From the NCBI GenBank assembly GCA_033977485.1, contig CM066991.1:57531350-57595349 (forward strand): 64,000 nt of DNA. Reading direction: 5' to 3'. Origin of the DNA: Hydrangea macrophylla (lineage: Eukaryota > Streptophyta > Magnoliopsida > Cornales > Hydrangeaceae). The position numbers were made by a program, and so were the translations under genes. The notes below the pieces were generated by a model. It worked only from the letters and a program-made list of their open reading frames with translations, was not told the DNA's origin and did no database searches. Positions 56,101 through 64,000 of this stretch are shown in pieces; positions within the stretch are counted from its first letter, which is position 1; each line of letters begins with the position of its first letter.

Positions 56101-59100
56101 CACGAACTTTCCCATCCTTCTTCGGGACTGGCACGATGTTGGCAACCCATTCCGGGTATTCGGTGACAATGATGAACCCTGCCTTGAACTGCTTCTCCAC
56201 CTCTTCTTTAACCTTGAGTGCCCATTCCGGTCTCATGCGCCTCAGTTTCTGCTTGACAGGTTTAGAATTAGGGAGGAGAGGAATATGATGTTGGACGATG
56301 TCGGGATCGACCCCAGGCATGTCTTCGTAAGACCAAGCAAAAACATCTTTGAACTCTTTTAGCAAGAGGGTTAATTTTTCTTTTTCTTCTTTATTAAGGG
56401 TTGAGCCAATTTGCACAATCTGTGGATTATCTATTTCACCTAAGTTAACTGATAAAGTATCTTCGATTATTTCATAAGCAGGTGGTTTTTCAATTAGTTG
56501 CTTTAGTTCGATTGGGAGATCCTCGGAGGGATCTGTGCATTCACAAGTGTCAGACACAGAGGAGTAAGCAGAATCGTCTTTCATTTCATTCATGACAGGT
56601 GAAGTGATTACATTGGATAGTGGTGGGCTTACAGCAGCCGACTCCAGTACAGACTCGATAACTGGTAGTACAGATTTTGGGGGGATAGGGGATTGGGAGA
56701 CACAGACAGATGACTCTACAGCCTGGTTGCTCAGACCCTCCTCAGCAGGCTTGATCTGATCATCTTGGCTCTTGGCCCTCTTCTTCTCTTCCTCTTCAGC
56801 GGATTCTTCCCACATCTTCTTGATCGCCTCAGTGTCAAGGTATTTTAACCAGTCTTCCTCTGGGGTCTTTTCAACTTCTTCGGGGTAGAACGGGTCTTGA
56901 TATGGGGGCCTCTCGCAGTCAGCGAAGATTTCAAGCCCAGGGTGCCTTCTCCCGGTGGTTCGATGGATCCATGGTTCAGGGAACCCGAAGTAAGGGAAAT
57001 CATCCCCTTCCTTGACGAATTGTCCATTTAAAGTCTTGCGGTATGGCGGGAGACCCTTCACCCTCTTCTTCCATGGCCTTTGTAGCTCGACGTCCTCATC
57101 AGTGGGCTTGTACCCCAACCCGAAAGTGCCTTGTTGTCCTTTGATCTGCGGGAATTCCCGAATTCCTTGCTGGCGCCGACCCAACCCCATTCCGGGGAAG
57201 TAGTTCATCTTACGGACAATGTTGACGACTGCGGAGTGGACCTCAGGGAATCGGTCTTCGTCTTCGATCACATGAACTTCTTCCATGAAGAATCCTCCGA
57301 TTTCTCCTTCTTCCAGTTCAGGTATTTGGACTTCAAAAATGGGAGCGTAATTCGGGAAGGCCTCACTTCCCCAACTATTACCAAGGATGACCTTTACCTC
57401 CCTCTCATGAATGTACTTGATCATTTGATGCACAGTGGATGATACAGCTTTGTTGGCGTGAAGCCAGGGTCTCCCAATTAGCAGATTGAACGAGGCAGGT
57501 ATGTCCATGACTTGAAAAATCTCGGTGCTCACCAAAGATCCCACCCGGATTTGGAGAGAAACAGTTCCCATCACATTTCTTCTAGTGTTGTCATAGGCCC
57601 TCACGGATTGCACAGATGGCGTAATGTCGAGGATACTGACCCCCAAAGCAGTGGCAGTTCTTAAGGCACAAACATTCAAAGCAGAACCTGTATCGACTAG
57701 ACAAAACGGCACCTGTTGCTCCTTACATCCCACAGTAATGTATAACGCCTTGTTGTGCGCGGATCCCTCTGGCGGCAGGTCCTCGTCGGAGAATGTAATG
57801 ATGGGGTCGGGGGTAAATGCACCCAAGAAAGTTACCATGTCCTCCGGCGCGGCATCGATGGGGACTTCAATCCCAGCCAAGGCATTTAACACGGCTTGCC
57901 TGTGCTTATAAGATGTCACCATAATATCCCACATCGAGAGATGCGCTTGGGTTTTCTTTAGCTGCTTGATCAGCTCATTGTCTTCTTCGATGACCTCATC
58001 CATCTTGTCCTTCCCCTTGTCTTTAACTGGACCTTTTTCGATGGCTTCGGTGGCAGGCTGTGGAGGCTGGTAATGGCGGCCTGACCTGGTTAGGTGATCA
58101 ATCTCAGCAGGAGTAGGCCCTTCTACAGTCCCATCCTTTTTAAACCAATCACAATCCGTTCCCACAAATGGCTTTTCTGGCTCGTTCCAGATGGAAGCAT
58201 CACTCTCGTCGTTAGGATCATACCATTTGTGGTCTACCGCCCCTAGGTCATGCTCTTCCAGGAAAAACAAGTCTTGCTCGTCGTCAAGCTGCTGCTGCCA
58301 CTCGTCATTCTCCCCTCCGATCAGATGAATCCCCTCAGAATCCGGGATGTCAATGTAAAGCAAGGGTTGTCCTAGGGGGGTGATATAAGTAGCAGGGTTG
58401 AAGGGTACGGGACTGGACTCAATGAGGTTGACATTTTGGTGGTTTGGTAGAGGATTTTGGGTGATATGAGGCTGCTTTGGTGGCGGCTCGATGATATTCT
58501 GGTCGATGAGGTCTTGGATGTCGTGGCGGAGGTGCATGCAATCATCAGTGTTATGGCCGGGGGCTTGGTGGTAAGTACATCGCTTGGACATATCGCAGTT
58601 AGGCGGGAGCGGGGTATTTCGAGGCTGGAGTAATTGGAGATGGCCTTTTTTGAGGAGGCGATCTAGGGCTGAGGAGAGAGAGATTTCTAGCTTGGCAAAA
58701 CTGCGAAGGGGCTTTTTCTGGAAAGGGCGGTTGGAGGATTTTGCCTGGTTGGAGGGTTGGTATGGCCTTGGAGGATATGCCATGGGTTGGCCGCTAAGGG
58801 CATTGACATCCGGGGGATTCCGGGAGTAGTTGGGCCTTCTTGGCTGGCTCGGAGGGTCTTCCTTCTTGATCTTCCCCTCCCTGATAGCATCTTCGATTCG
58901 GGTTCCGACTTCAAACAACTCCTCAAAGGTGGAGATGGACTGGTAGAATAATTTCTCATGATAGAGCGGCTGCAGATTCCGGATGAGCATCCTTACCTGT
59001 TCTTTCTCGATTGGCCGGTGGGTCATTTGGGCTACCTTGTTCCTCCATCTGCTCAGAAATGCAGCGAAGGATTCATTGTTGCTTTGCCGGGTTGTTTCCA

Positions 59101-59710
59101 AATCCCTGATGGTGACGTCCAGCTCTTGATTGTAAGAGTAATGATCGACAAAGACTCGGACAATGTCCTCCCAGGCCCGGGTTTTGGAGGCTTCCAAGGT
59201 TAGGAACCACGATAGTGCAGATTTTGCCAGAGTTTGCGGGAATAGCATCGCAATGTGCTCGTGGGTGCAACCCATGGACTGGAAGATACTCATACATAGC
59301 TTCACGTGGCTTTTCGGGGTTCCCGGTCCATCAAAGCGATCGATGGCAGGCATTTTGAAATTCTCTGGCAGTTTCAGCTTGACAGGCTCGAAAAGGCCTT
59401 CCAGATCCAACATGTAATCGTCGATACCCTTGCTTTTTCTGAGTACGCTTTCCAGTTTATCGACCTTGTCCAACTTTTCTTGGAGCTTTTTCTCATACGT
59501 AAGCGGTGGGACCCCTTGAAACCAGTTTTCCTCCCCATTATTCTCATGTAGAGGAGGTTCAAACCCTGGTGGCGGAAACTCGGGCGGAGGTCGCGGCTGT
59601 TGCTGCTTCAGTTCTTCCATGAATTTTAGGACTTGGGCTAGACTGTCTGATTGTTGGCTTATAGTCGCTCCCAATTCAGTAACCTTGTTTTCCAACTCTT
59701 CCCTATTCAT
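53198..59710 (-). CDS. gag-pol: Gag-pol polyprotein of Tat-lineage element D, intact 2170-residue ORF
   Basis: One uninterrupted ORF (ATG 59708-59710, TGA 53198-53200) encodes the proteins for copying and integrating element D. Order by residue: coiled N-terminus and gag (about 110-285); zinc-knuckle variant C378-X2-H-X4-H-X4-C391; acidic linker; protease with DTGSALNV (D673) and LLIGRPW; a G-patch-like glycine-rich segment (about 835-868, FPGMGLGRRQQG); RT with MPFGLKNAGATYQR and YVDD (1304-1307). A first RNase H (about 1445-1560) has SVSEN where the catalytic Asp is expected, so it is probably inactive. A second, archaeal-type RNase H (1594-1715) keeps D1600, E1638, D1662 and D1712. Integrase has zinc ligands H1822, H1829, C1860, C1863 and catalytic D1892, D1953, E1988. 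The two RNase H domains define the Tat lineage. No frame break separates gag from pol and no chromodomain is present. Length and intact motifs suggest an autonomous element. Confidence 0.93.
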   Translation of the reverse strand: MNREELENKVTELGATISQQSDSLAQVLKFMEELKQQQPRPPPEFPPPGFEPPLHENNGEENWFQGVPPLTYEKKLQEKLDKVDKLESVLRKSKGIDDYMLDLEGLFEPVKLKLPENFKMPAIDRFDGPGTPKSHVKLCMSIFQSMGCTHEHIAMLFPQTLAKSALSWFLTLEASKTRAWEDIVRVFVDHYSYNQELDVTIRDLETTRQSNNESFAAFLSRWRNKVAQMTHRPIEKEQVRMLIRNLQPLYHEKLFYQSISTFEELFEVGTRIEDAIREGKIKKEDPPSQPRRPNYSRNPPDVNALSGQPMAYPPRPYQPSNQAKSSNRPFQKKPLRSFAKLEISLSSALDRLLKKGHLQLLQPRNTPLPPNCDMSKRCTYHQAPGHNTDDCMHLRHDIQDLIDQNIIEPPPKQPHITQNPLPNHQNVNLIESSPVPFNPATYITPLGQPLLYIDIPDSEGIHLIGGENDEWQQQLDDEQDLFFLEEHDLGAVDHKWYDPNDESDASIWNEPEKPFVGTDCDWFKKDGTVEGPTPAEIDHLTRSGRHYQPPQPATEAIEKGPVKDKGKDKMDEVIEEDNELIKQLKKTQAHLSMWDIMVTSYKHRQAVLNALAGIEVPIDAAPEDMVTFLGAFTPDPIITFSDEDLPPEGSAHNKALYITVGCKEQQVPFCLVDTGSALNVCALRTATALGVSILDITPSVQSVRAYDNTRRNVMGTVSLQIRVGSLVSTEIFQVMDIPASFNLLIGRPWLHANKAVSSTVHQMIKYIHEREVKVILGNSWGSEAFPNYAPIFEVQIPELEEGEIGGFFMEEVHVIEDEDRFPEVHSAVVNIVRKMNYFPGMGLGRRQQGIREFPQIKGQQGTFGLGYKPTDEDVELQRPWKKRVKGLPPYRKTLNGQFVKEGDDFPYFGFPEPWIHRTTGRRHPGLEIFADCERPPYQDPFYPEEVEKTPEEDWLKYLDTEAIKKMWEESAEEEEKKRAKSQDDQIKPAEEGLSNQAVESSVCVSQSPIPPKSVLPVIESVLESAAVSPPLSNVITSPVMNEMKDDSAYSSVSDTCECTDPSEDLPIELKQLIEKPPAYEIIEDTLSVNLGEIDNPQIVQIGSTLNKEEKEKLTLLLKEFKDVFAWSYEDMPGVDPDIVQHHIPLLPNSKPVKQKLRRMRPEWALKVKEEVEKQFKAGFIIVTEYPEWVANIVPVPKKDGKVRVCVDFRDLNKASPKDDFPLPHIDVLVDNTAGHELLSFMDGFSGYNQILMAPEDREKTTFTTPWGTYCYRVMPFGLKNAGATYQRAATTLLHDMIHKEVEVYVDDMIVKSKDREGHLVALEKFFERLRKYKMRLNPKKCTFGVTSGKLLGFLITQRGIEVDPSRIKTILEMTSPRNEKEVRGFLGRIQFISRFISKLTATCDPLFRLLRKGEKFQWDDQCQAAFDKIKAYLQNPPVLSPPTPRKPLFLYLSVSENAMGCMLAQEGEESHSEKAIYYLSKRMTGYELNYSTLEKTCWALVWCTRRLRHYMLAFPVVLISRMDPLKYLLEKPALTGRISRWLLLLSEFDIKYVTSKSVKGRTVAEHLAEHAIDSEESGDFPFPDENIMEIKEEQWKLYFDGAANMKGYGVGMILVSPSGDHTPLAVKLNYNSTNNTAEYEACILGMEAALELKVRKLDVFGDSNLIISQARGEWKIKEERLKPYHDHLDQLKGQFKNITFLYLPREENQLADSLATLASMIKIPVGVRMMPLVIEQRYEPSFSMIATIEEEENETPWYQDIWNFIEKGMYPQESTEKDKRAIRRFAAQFIICSGKLLKKGYNGHNLTCLFGKSSRRMMEEIHEGVCGPHMNGHMLAKKIVRQGYYWTTLEKDCCEYVRKCHKCQIHANMMHVPPSLLYSMTSPWPFSTWGIDIIGEIVPKASNGNRYILVAIDYFTKWVEAASYTKLGAKEVAKFIKRNLICRYGVPHEITLDNGSYLKAEVRDLFEEYKITYHKSSPYRPQTNGAVEAANKNVKAILQKSADTYKDWHEKLPFALWGYRTSIRTSTGATPYSLVYGMEAVLPVEIELPSLRVMAECEISESDWLRERYEELALIDEKRLAAVDHVRIYQKRIARAFNKRVRPRKIVKGDLVLKELRAPIFDPRGKFKPKWVGPYIVKTVLSGGATYLMDLDGVEFKEPINMDRLKKYYA

Positions 59711-61031
59711 GCTGACGTAAGCTGTCAGACTGATTCTGATTAACCGATTATCCGCACTTCTGACCCACGAATAAGACCCTGACTGCTGACCTTGGGAATC
59801 TATACTGACCTGACAGATTTTGAAAGGGCTAGATTAGATCTTTGACAGTGGTGACTTTAGGCAGACAAAGATAGTGATGTGGACCGACTCGAAACAGTGC
59901 GTGCGAATTGATGGGGAATGGTGCATGCAAATGGGACAAACATGCGGATGTAAGCCCTAATCTATATGATGCTCCTATTGCTAACAGATAGCAGCTAAAC
60001 AAATAAGGTCCTAGCCATACAGAGTGTGCTAACCTTACTTTCTAGTATGATCACCAAGGGATAACACGGATTTCCAAGATACCCCGGAAATTCGGGCAGA
60101 GTTTCTGGGAGAAACTGGTTAATGTGGTTATATCTGGGATATTCGGGCAGAGTTTCTGGGAGAAACTGGTCAATGTAGTCGTATCTGGGATATTCGGGCA
60201 GAGTTTCTGGGAGAAACTGGTCAATATGGTCATATCTGGGATATCCGGGCAGAGTTTCTGGGAGAAACTGGTCAATATGGTCATATCTGGGATATCCGGG
60301 CAGAGTTTCTGGGAGAAACTGGTCAATATGGTCATATCTGGGATATTCGGACAGAGTTTTTGGGAGAAACTGGTCAATATGGTCATATCTGGGATATTCG
60401 GACAGAGTTTCTGGGAGAAACTGGTAAGTACGGTTATAGTGATCATACTTTCTAGCAGGTTTTCATACTCCTATGTCTCAAGACCGACAAACAGGGTGTG
60501 CGGTGTATATCTTTGCGAGCATGGAGCGGACATCCTTGTCATGATGCTTAGGCAGGTCAACTCAATGTGACCACATATGAGTGATTGCCTTGGGAATCAT
60601 AAGAAAGAGGTTCTGTTCTATGTCACACAAGCGTCTACATCGCTCAGGTAATCCCATCAGGGCATACAGCAGTTATATCATGTTGTCCTATCTGAAAAGA
60701 TAAATGAACAGTCCTATGAAAGGTTCTACAGGAATCTATATGCAAGGGCTGGGTTTAGTCAAAGAGGGTCCGTTGACGAGAGTTCCAATATACCGTCAGG
60801 GAGACAGTACGGAGGTTTTTACTCTTTTTGATATACCTTGGAAGGTACAGTATCAACGGTGACTTGTGCCCTGGCACAGCAAGACCTGAACAATGTCAGC
60901 GCCGCGTTTCAGACACAGTCGGGGGGGAAAAATGCAAGAGTGCAATGCGGTGAACCAAAACACAGTAAAAAGATGATTTTAAGGATGCTTCTTATGAGTC
61001 AAACCTCTGTATTATTTTGTTTTAAAAAAAA
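59711..61031. other. Leader (5' UTR) of element D
   Basis: 1.3 kb between gag-pol start and primer site, read on the minus strand. No conserved ORF upstream of gag, in contrast to Ogre. Contains the 51-bp repeat array (60083-60445) and an A-rich run next to the primer site (61024-61033). Confidence 0.7.
60083..60445. repeat. 51-bp tandem repeat, seven units
   Basis: TTCGGGCAGAGTTTCTGGGA and its near-copies recur at 60091, 60142, 60193, 60244, 60295, 60346 and 60397, exactly 51 bp apart. Each unit carries the complementary words GTTTCT and AGAAAC (TTTCTGGGAGAAA). 51 is a multiple of three, and the array is open on both strands (17-residue repeats). Confidence 0.95.
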
Positions 61032-61051
61032 AATCCCCAGCAGAGTCGCCA
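61032..61051 (-). other. Primer binding site of element D, tRNA-Arg-like
   Basis: On the minus strand TGGCGACTCTGCTGGGGATT begins three bases after the LTR end. It agrees, except at two central positions, with the complement of the 3' end of plant tRNA-Arg(ACG) as I recall it. tRNA-Arg priming is known for Ogre/Tat elements. Confidence 0.75.
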
Positions 61052-61054
61052 GAT

Positions 61055-64000
61055 TGTGGATACCGGGCTTCGGACCACTTCTCTCTTGTTTGAGATTGTT
61101 TTGAAAAGGAAAAGAAAAGGTCTGTTGAAAACAGATACAGAGTCGCCACTTGGTCTTTAAGGAACCAAGAAACCTAATTTTGACTCACCCAAGCGGATAA
61201 GGGCACCGGCCCTTCATAACCAAAGAACTTGGTTCGGGGTTTTGGTACGAGAGAGGAAGGAGCCTTTGTCGCGACTAAAACACCCTCTACTCGCCCCGTC
61301 TTTCGACGGGCCTCAATTAGCATCCAAATAATCATCTTATACTAGGTTTGGTTCGGCAATTAATACTATGATAGTATATTACATCACATAAGAATGTTGA
61401 AATTGAAAATCAAAAGATAAGATATCATTCATAAAATCTAAGTCAAATATCATACAATGCAAAGTGAAAATCACACAAATAAACCTAGGAAAAATCGTCT
61501 AATCATATATCAATTAATCAAGTTTTCCTAATCTAAAGGGGACATAAATTGTTCTTGAAGCAAATAATTAAAGAAATCAAAATATGCTTAGCAAACTAGA
61601 ATGATGCATGTTATTTTTTGAGAAAAGAAGATCTCTCAATCCCCGGGACGGATGAGAAAGGATGATTAGATCGAGGGGAAGCATGAACGTGTGATCAAGT
61701 TCATTCCTTATAATCTTCTTGGATTAAGAGTTACAAAAACCCCAAATCTTGCATGAATGTATTGTATGAACCTAAAAATGTGCAAAGGTTGTAGTGTGTT
61801 TTGTGTTCATGAATTTCCAAAATGACTTAGAAGTCTAAAATGTGCATGAATGAATGGATTAAATCAACATGGGATATATACAAATGTAGTATGAACTACT
61901 TCCTAAGATGTGAGCTAATTTGGAATGCATATAAGCCTCAAATCAAAGAATGAAAGTTAAAGTGTACTTGCTGTGAATAGTGGACAGAACAGTAGCATGA
62001 TCTTTTGGAATTTGAAAAGAGGGGTTAGGAATGTTTTCAATGCATGATTTTTTATGGAGATGTTCCTTATTGTGTCTAGAACACAACCCAAAAGGCCAAT
62101 CTTGAATAGCTATCACAGATTGAGAGAAATTATATAAACAATAGAGGTCACTCAGAAACAGAGTTCGTACTGTCGTCTGAAATGTTAGAAAATCTTAGAA
62201 AATGAAAAAGAATGATCTAGAGGTCCATTTTATACAGAAAGTTTCCTAAGACATTGAATTTTAAGGAAAAAATAAGTTAGGACCACCCCTTTTGGAAAAG
62301 TTTTCTGTAAAAGAGGTCGTAAGTTGACCTAGCTGCTGTGACAGCAAAAACAGAATGTTTGGAAGGAATGTTGGGACCTAAGTGGACCATTTCCAAGTAC
62401 TTCCAAGTCAAACCAAAAATCATGGGTGTTCTCAAATGAGTTAGGGAGACTTTCCAAGTGGCCTTGTATTCATATGTTGAGTATTGAGTTCTAGAAAAAT
62501 CTTTGAACTCAACTCACTCACTGTTTTGACTCATTATTTTGAAGATTTTGGAGAAATCAAAGTTTTGTTTCTTGAAACCAAATGAGAGGGATTGAGAGGG
62601 GTTTTGAAATAGATGTTTTGAAAACATGTTTTCAACACTCAATAAGGATTATAGCCACTTAGAATACCTACATCAAACTCATCATTTAAGAACTTCCAAG
62701 ATTGTTGGAGAGATTTATTTTATTTTTGGGCATAACTTCAATACATTCCAAGAATACCTTGGAAGTATTGAGGTTATGATCATCATCTATCAAACATGTT
62801 TTTGAGGTCAAGAGCTACTATCCATAAGGATTCACTCACCCCAAACTTCATGTCATCACTTAGATGATGATGAACTAGTAAGTAAATAAAGAAAAGAAAA
62901 AGAAATGAGATGAGGAGAGATGAACATATATATAATCAAGCAAGTAGATGATAATCAATAGATGATATTCATGAAGCATGAGACTTGTAGATTGGTGTAT
63001 CACTCATATGTAATGACACTAGACATGGAAGAAGCTTCCACACTCTTGAATGCTCACTAAAATGGTGGTTGGGAGTATTGAATGTTGAAGTAAATGGAAG
63101 TAATGAAGTAAAAACAAAGTTAGAAACTCACTTTTGTTTTGAAAAATCAAAGAAGAAAGCTTCTTTTCTCTCCACTCTAACCTTATCTCTACACTTTCTC
63201 TCCCAAATTTTCTCTAAACTTGCATTTGACTCCCCCCCAAATGAGGAGTAATGGGGTGTTTATATAGGCCAACTTGGGGTGTTTTTGGGATTTAGAAAGT
63301 ACTCCCATTGGTCCCAAACATCTGAAATCATGAAACCACGTCGTTTTGGATTTTAATTAATCAAAATGGGACCACAAGAATATTTACAAAAACTTACTGT
63401 TCTGGAGGGGAGTGCCGCGGCGGCACTGGGCCACTGCCGCGGCGGCAGTGGGCCAGTGCCGCGGCGGCACTGCTCCTCCCTTCGTCTGGATAATGCTGTT
63501 TAGGCCCCCCGAAGTTCCGGTATTCGCGAAAAGGCCCTATTTCGTCCGAAATTCACAGAAAATGTATACGAACTCCAAATTGAGGTTGTGATATACCGTT
63601 GGAAAGGTAATGGAGTCTATTTTACATAAAAAATAGTTCGGGGATAGGTCACTTCGAAAAGTTTTGCGGTATTCGCGATAAAAGCCGATTTGATCGCCTT
63701 TTTCGCCTTTGGAAATTTATAATAAATTCGTTTTAAATTCAGAAATTATGTGCGATATACCGTTGGAAAGCTATTGACCTCTAGTATCCATGAAAAATAT
63801 TTGAAAATTATTTCGGTGCCCCGATTCCAAAGTCAAATCTTGGTCAAACCGGTCAAACCTGGGATTCCCGGGAAGTTCTGGGAACCTCTGGGAGCTCCCA
63901 GGAGCCGATGTTTTCGCTCGATTTTCTTTTGGAACTTGTTTAAATACTTTTCTCATGATTTAGAATGGTTCTGGTGAATTCAGACATTTTCGGTCAAACT
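61055..64000 (-). repeat. 5' LTR of element D, truncated by window edge
   Basis: Matches 43748-46693 at a constant offset of 17307 with about 21 substitutions and no net indel. TATA box at 63258-63267, GC palindrome block at 63410-63470, and the start of the W-box cluster from 63833. The U3 start (about 348 bp more) is beyond the window. Confidence 0.95.

Larger units (their letters stand above)
43748..64000 (-). mobile_element. Tat-lineage Ty3/gypsy element D with antisense PMD and DUF7745-like genes
   Basis: Minus-strand element: 3' LTR 43748-47041, polypurine tract 47042-47055, two plus-strand ORFs, gag-pol 53198-59710, leader, primer site 61032-61051, and 5' LTR 61055 to beyond the window. 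About 21 substitutions and no net indel separate the LTRs over 2946 comparable bases, so the element is young. The archaeal-type second RNase H places it in the Tat lineage of the OTA clade. It lacks the pro/RT intron and the extra 5' ORF of classic Ogre. The left target copy would be GCTAT (43743-43747); the right end is outside the window. Confidence 0.9.

Noticed and set aside
60051..60570. ORFs of 131 and 148 residues over the 51-bp repeat
   Set aside because: Same reason: repeat-borne, open in both directions.
43748..64000. Calling element D an Ogre element
   Set aside because: The tRNA-Arg-like primer site fits, but there is no ORF upstream of gag and no stop/intron block between protease and RT. 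Kept at the Tat lineage level.

Overview
This window is plant nuclear DNA, almost certainly from an angiosperm and probably a eudicot. It holds no recognisable single-copy host gene, rRNA or tRNA. Essentially all of it is LTR retrotransposons, many nested in one another. The lineages seen (chromovirus/Tekay-like and Tat-like Ty3/gypsy, SIRE-like Ty1/copia), the tRNA-iMet primer sites, and the PMD and DUF7745-like extra ORFs are all typical of flowering plants. Nothing here fixes the species.

Layout. 1-1203: minus-strand LTR, probably copia, cut by the window edge and apparently inserted into the 5' LTR of the next element. 1204-10846: Tekay-like element 1 (+), with its 5' LTR half missing, its pol wrecked and a 3.07 kb 3' LTR. 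10847-17175: an older + strand element, a purine-rich non-coding body with a hairpin array and a 2.15 kb 3' LTR. 17176-17911: unassigned repeat. 17912-31452: a gypsy-type solo LTR (X), split by Tekay-like element 2. Element 2 lies at 19086-29371, with TSD TAAAT and LTRs about 99.7% identical, yet its pol is dead. 31684-34253: a second, related solo LTR (Y). 35045-43747: SIRE-like gag-only element C (+). A Tat-type gag-only element B (35303-39155, TSD AAGAC) sits in its 5' LTR. Element D sits in its 3' LTR. 43748-64000: Tat-lineage gypsy element D (minus strand), running off the window.

Element D is the centrepiece. On the minus strand it has a 5' LTR, a tRNA-Arg-like primer site, a leader with a 51-bp repeat, and an uninterrupted 2170-residue gag-pol ORF. 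The gag-pol order is gag, protease, G-patch, RT, degenerate RNase H, archaeal-type RNase H, integrase. Between pol and its 3' LTR it carries two ORFs on the opposite strand: an intact-looking intron-containing plant mobile domain (PMD) gene of 6 coding exons with five phase-0 introns plus a likely 5'UTR intron, and a DUF7745-like ORF. Introns survive retrotransposition here because they are antisense to the genomic RNA.

Two patterns deserve attention. First, six LTR families in the window carry a cluster of short self-complementary motifs just upstream of a TATA box or TATA-like sequence, each family with its own motif. In element D the same GC-rich cluster recurs, in matching orientation, just upstream of the putative TATA of the antisense PMD gene. 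Second, Tekay-like elements 1 and 2 share the same pol-killing lesions although element 2 inserted very recently, which implies a defective lineage mobilised in trans.
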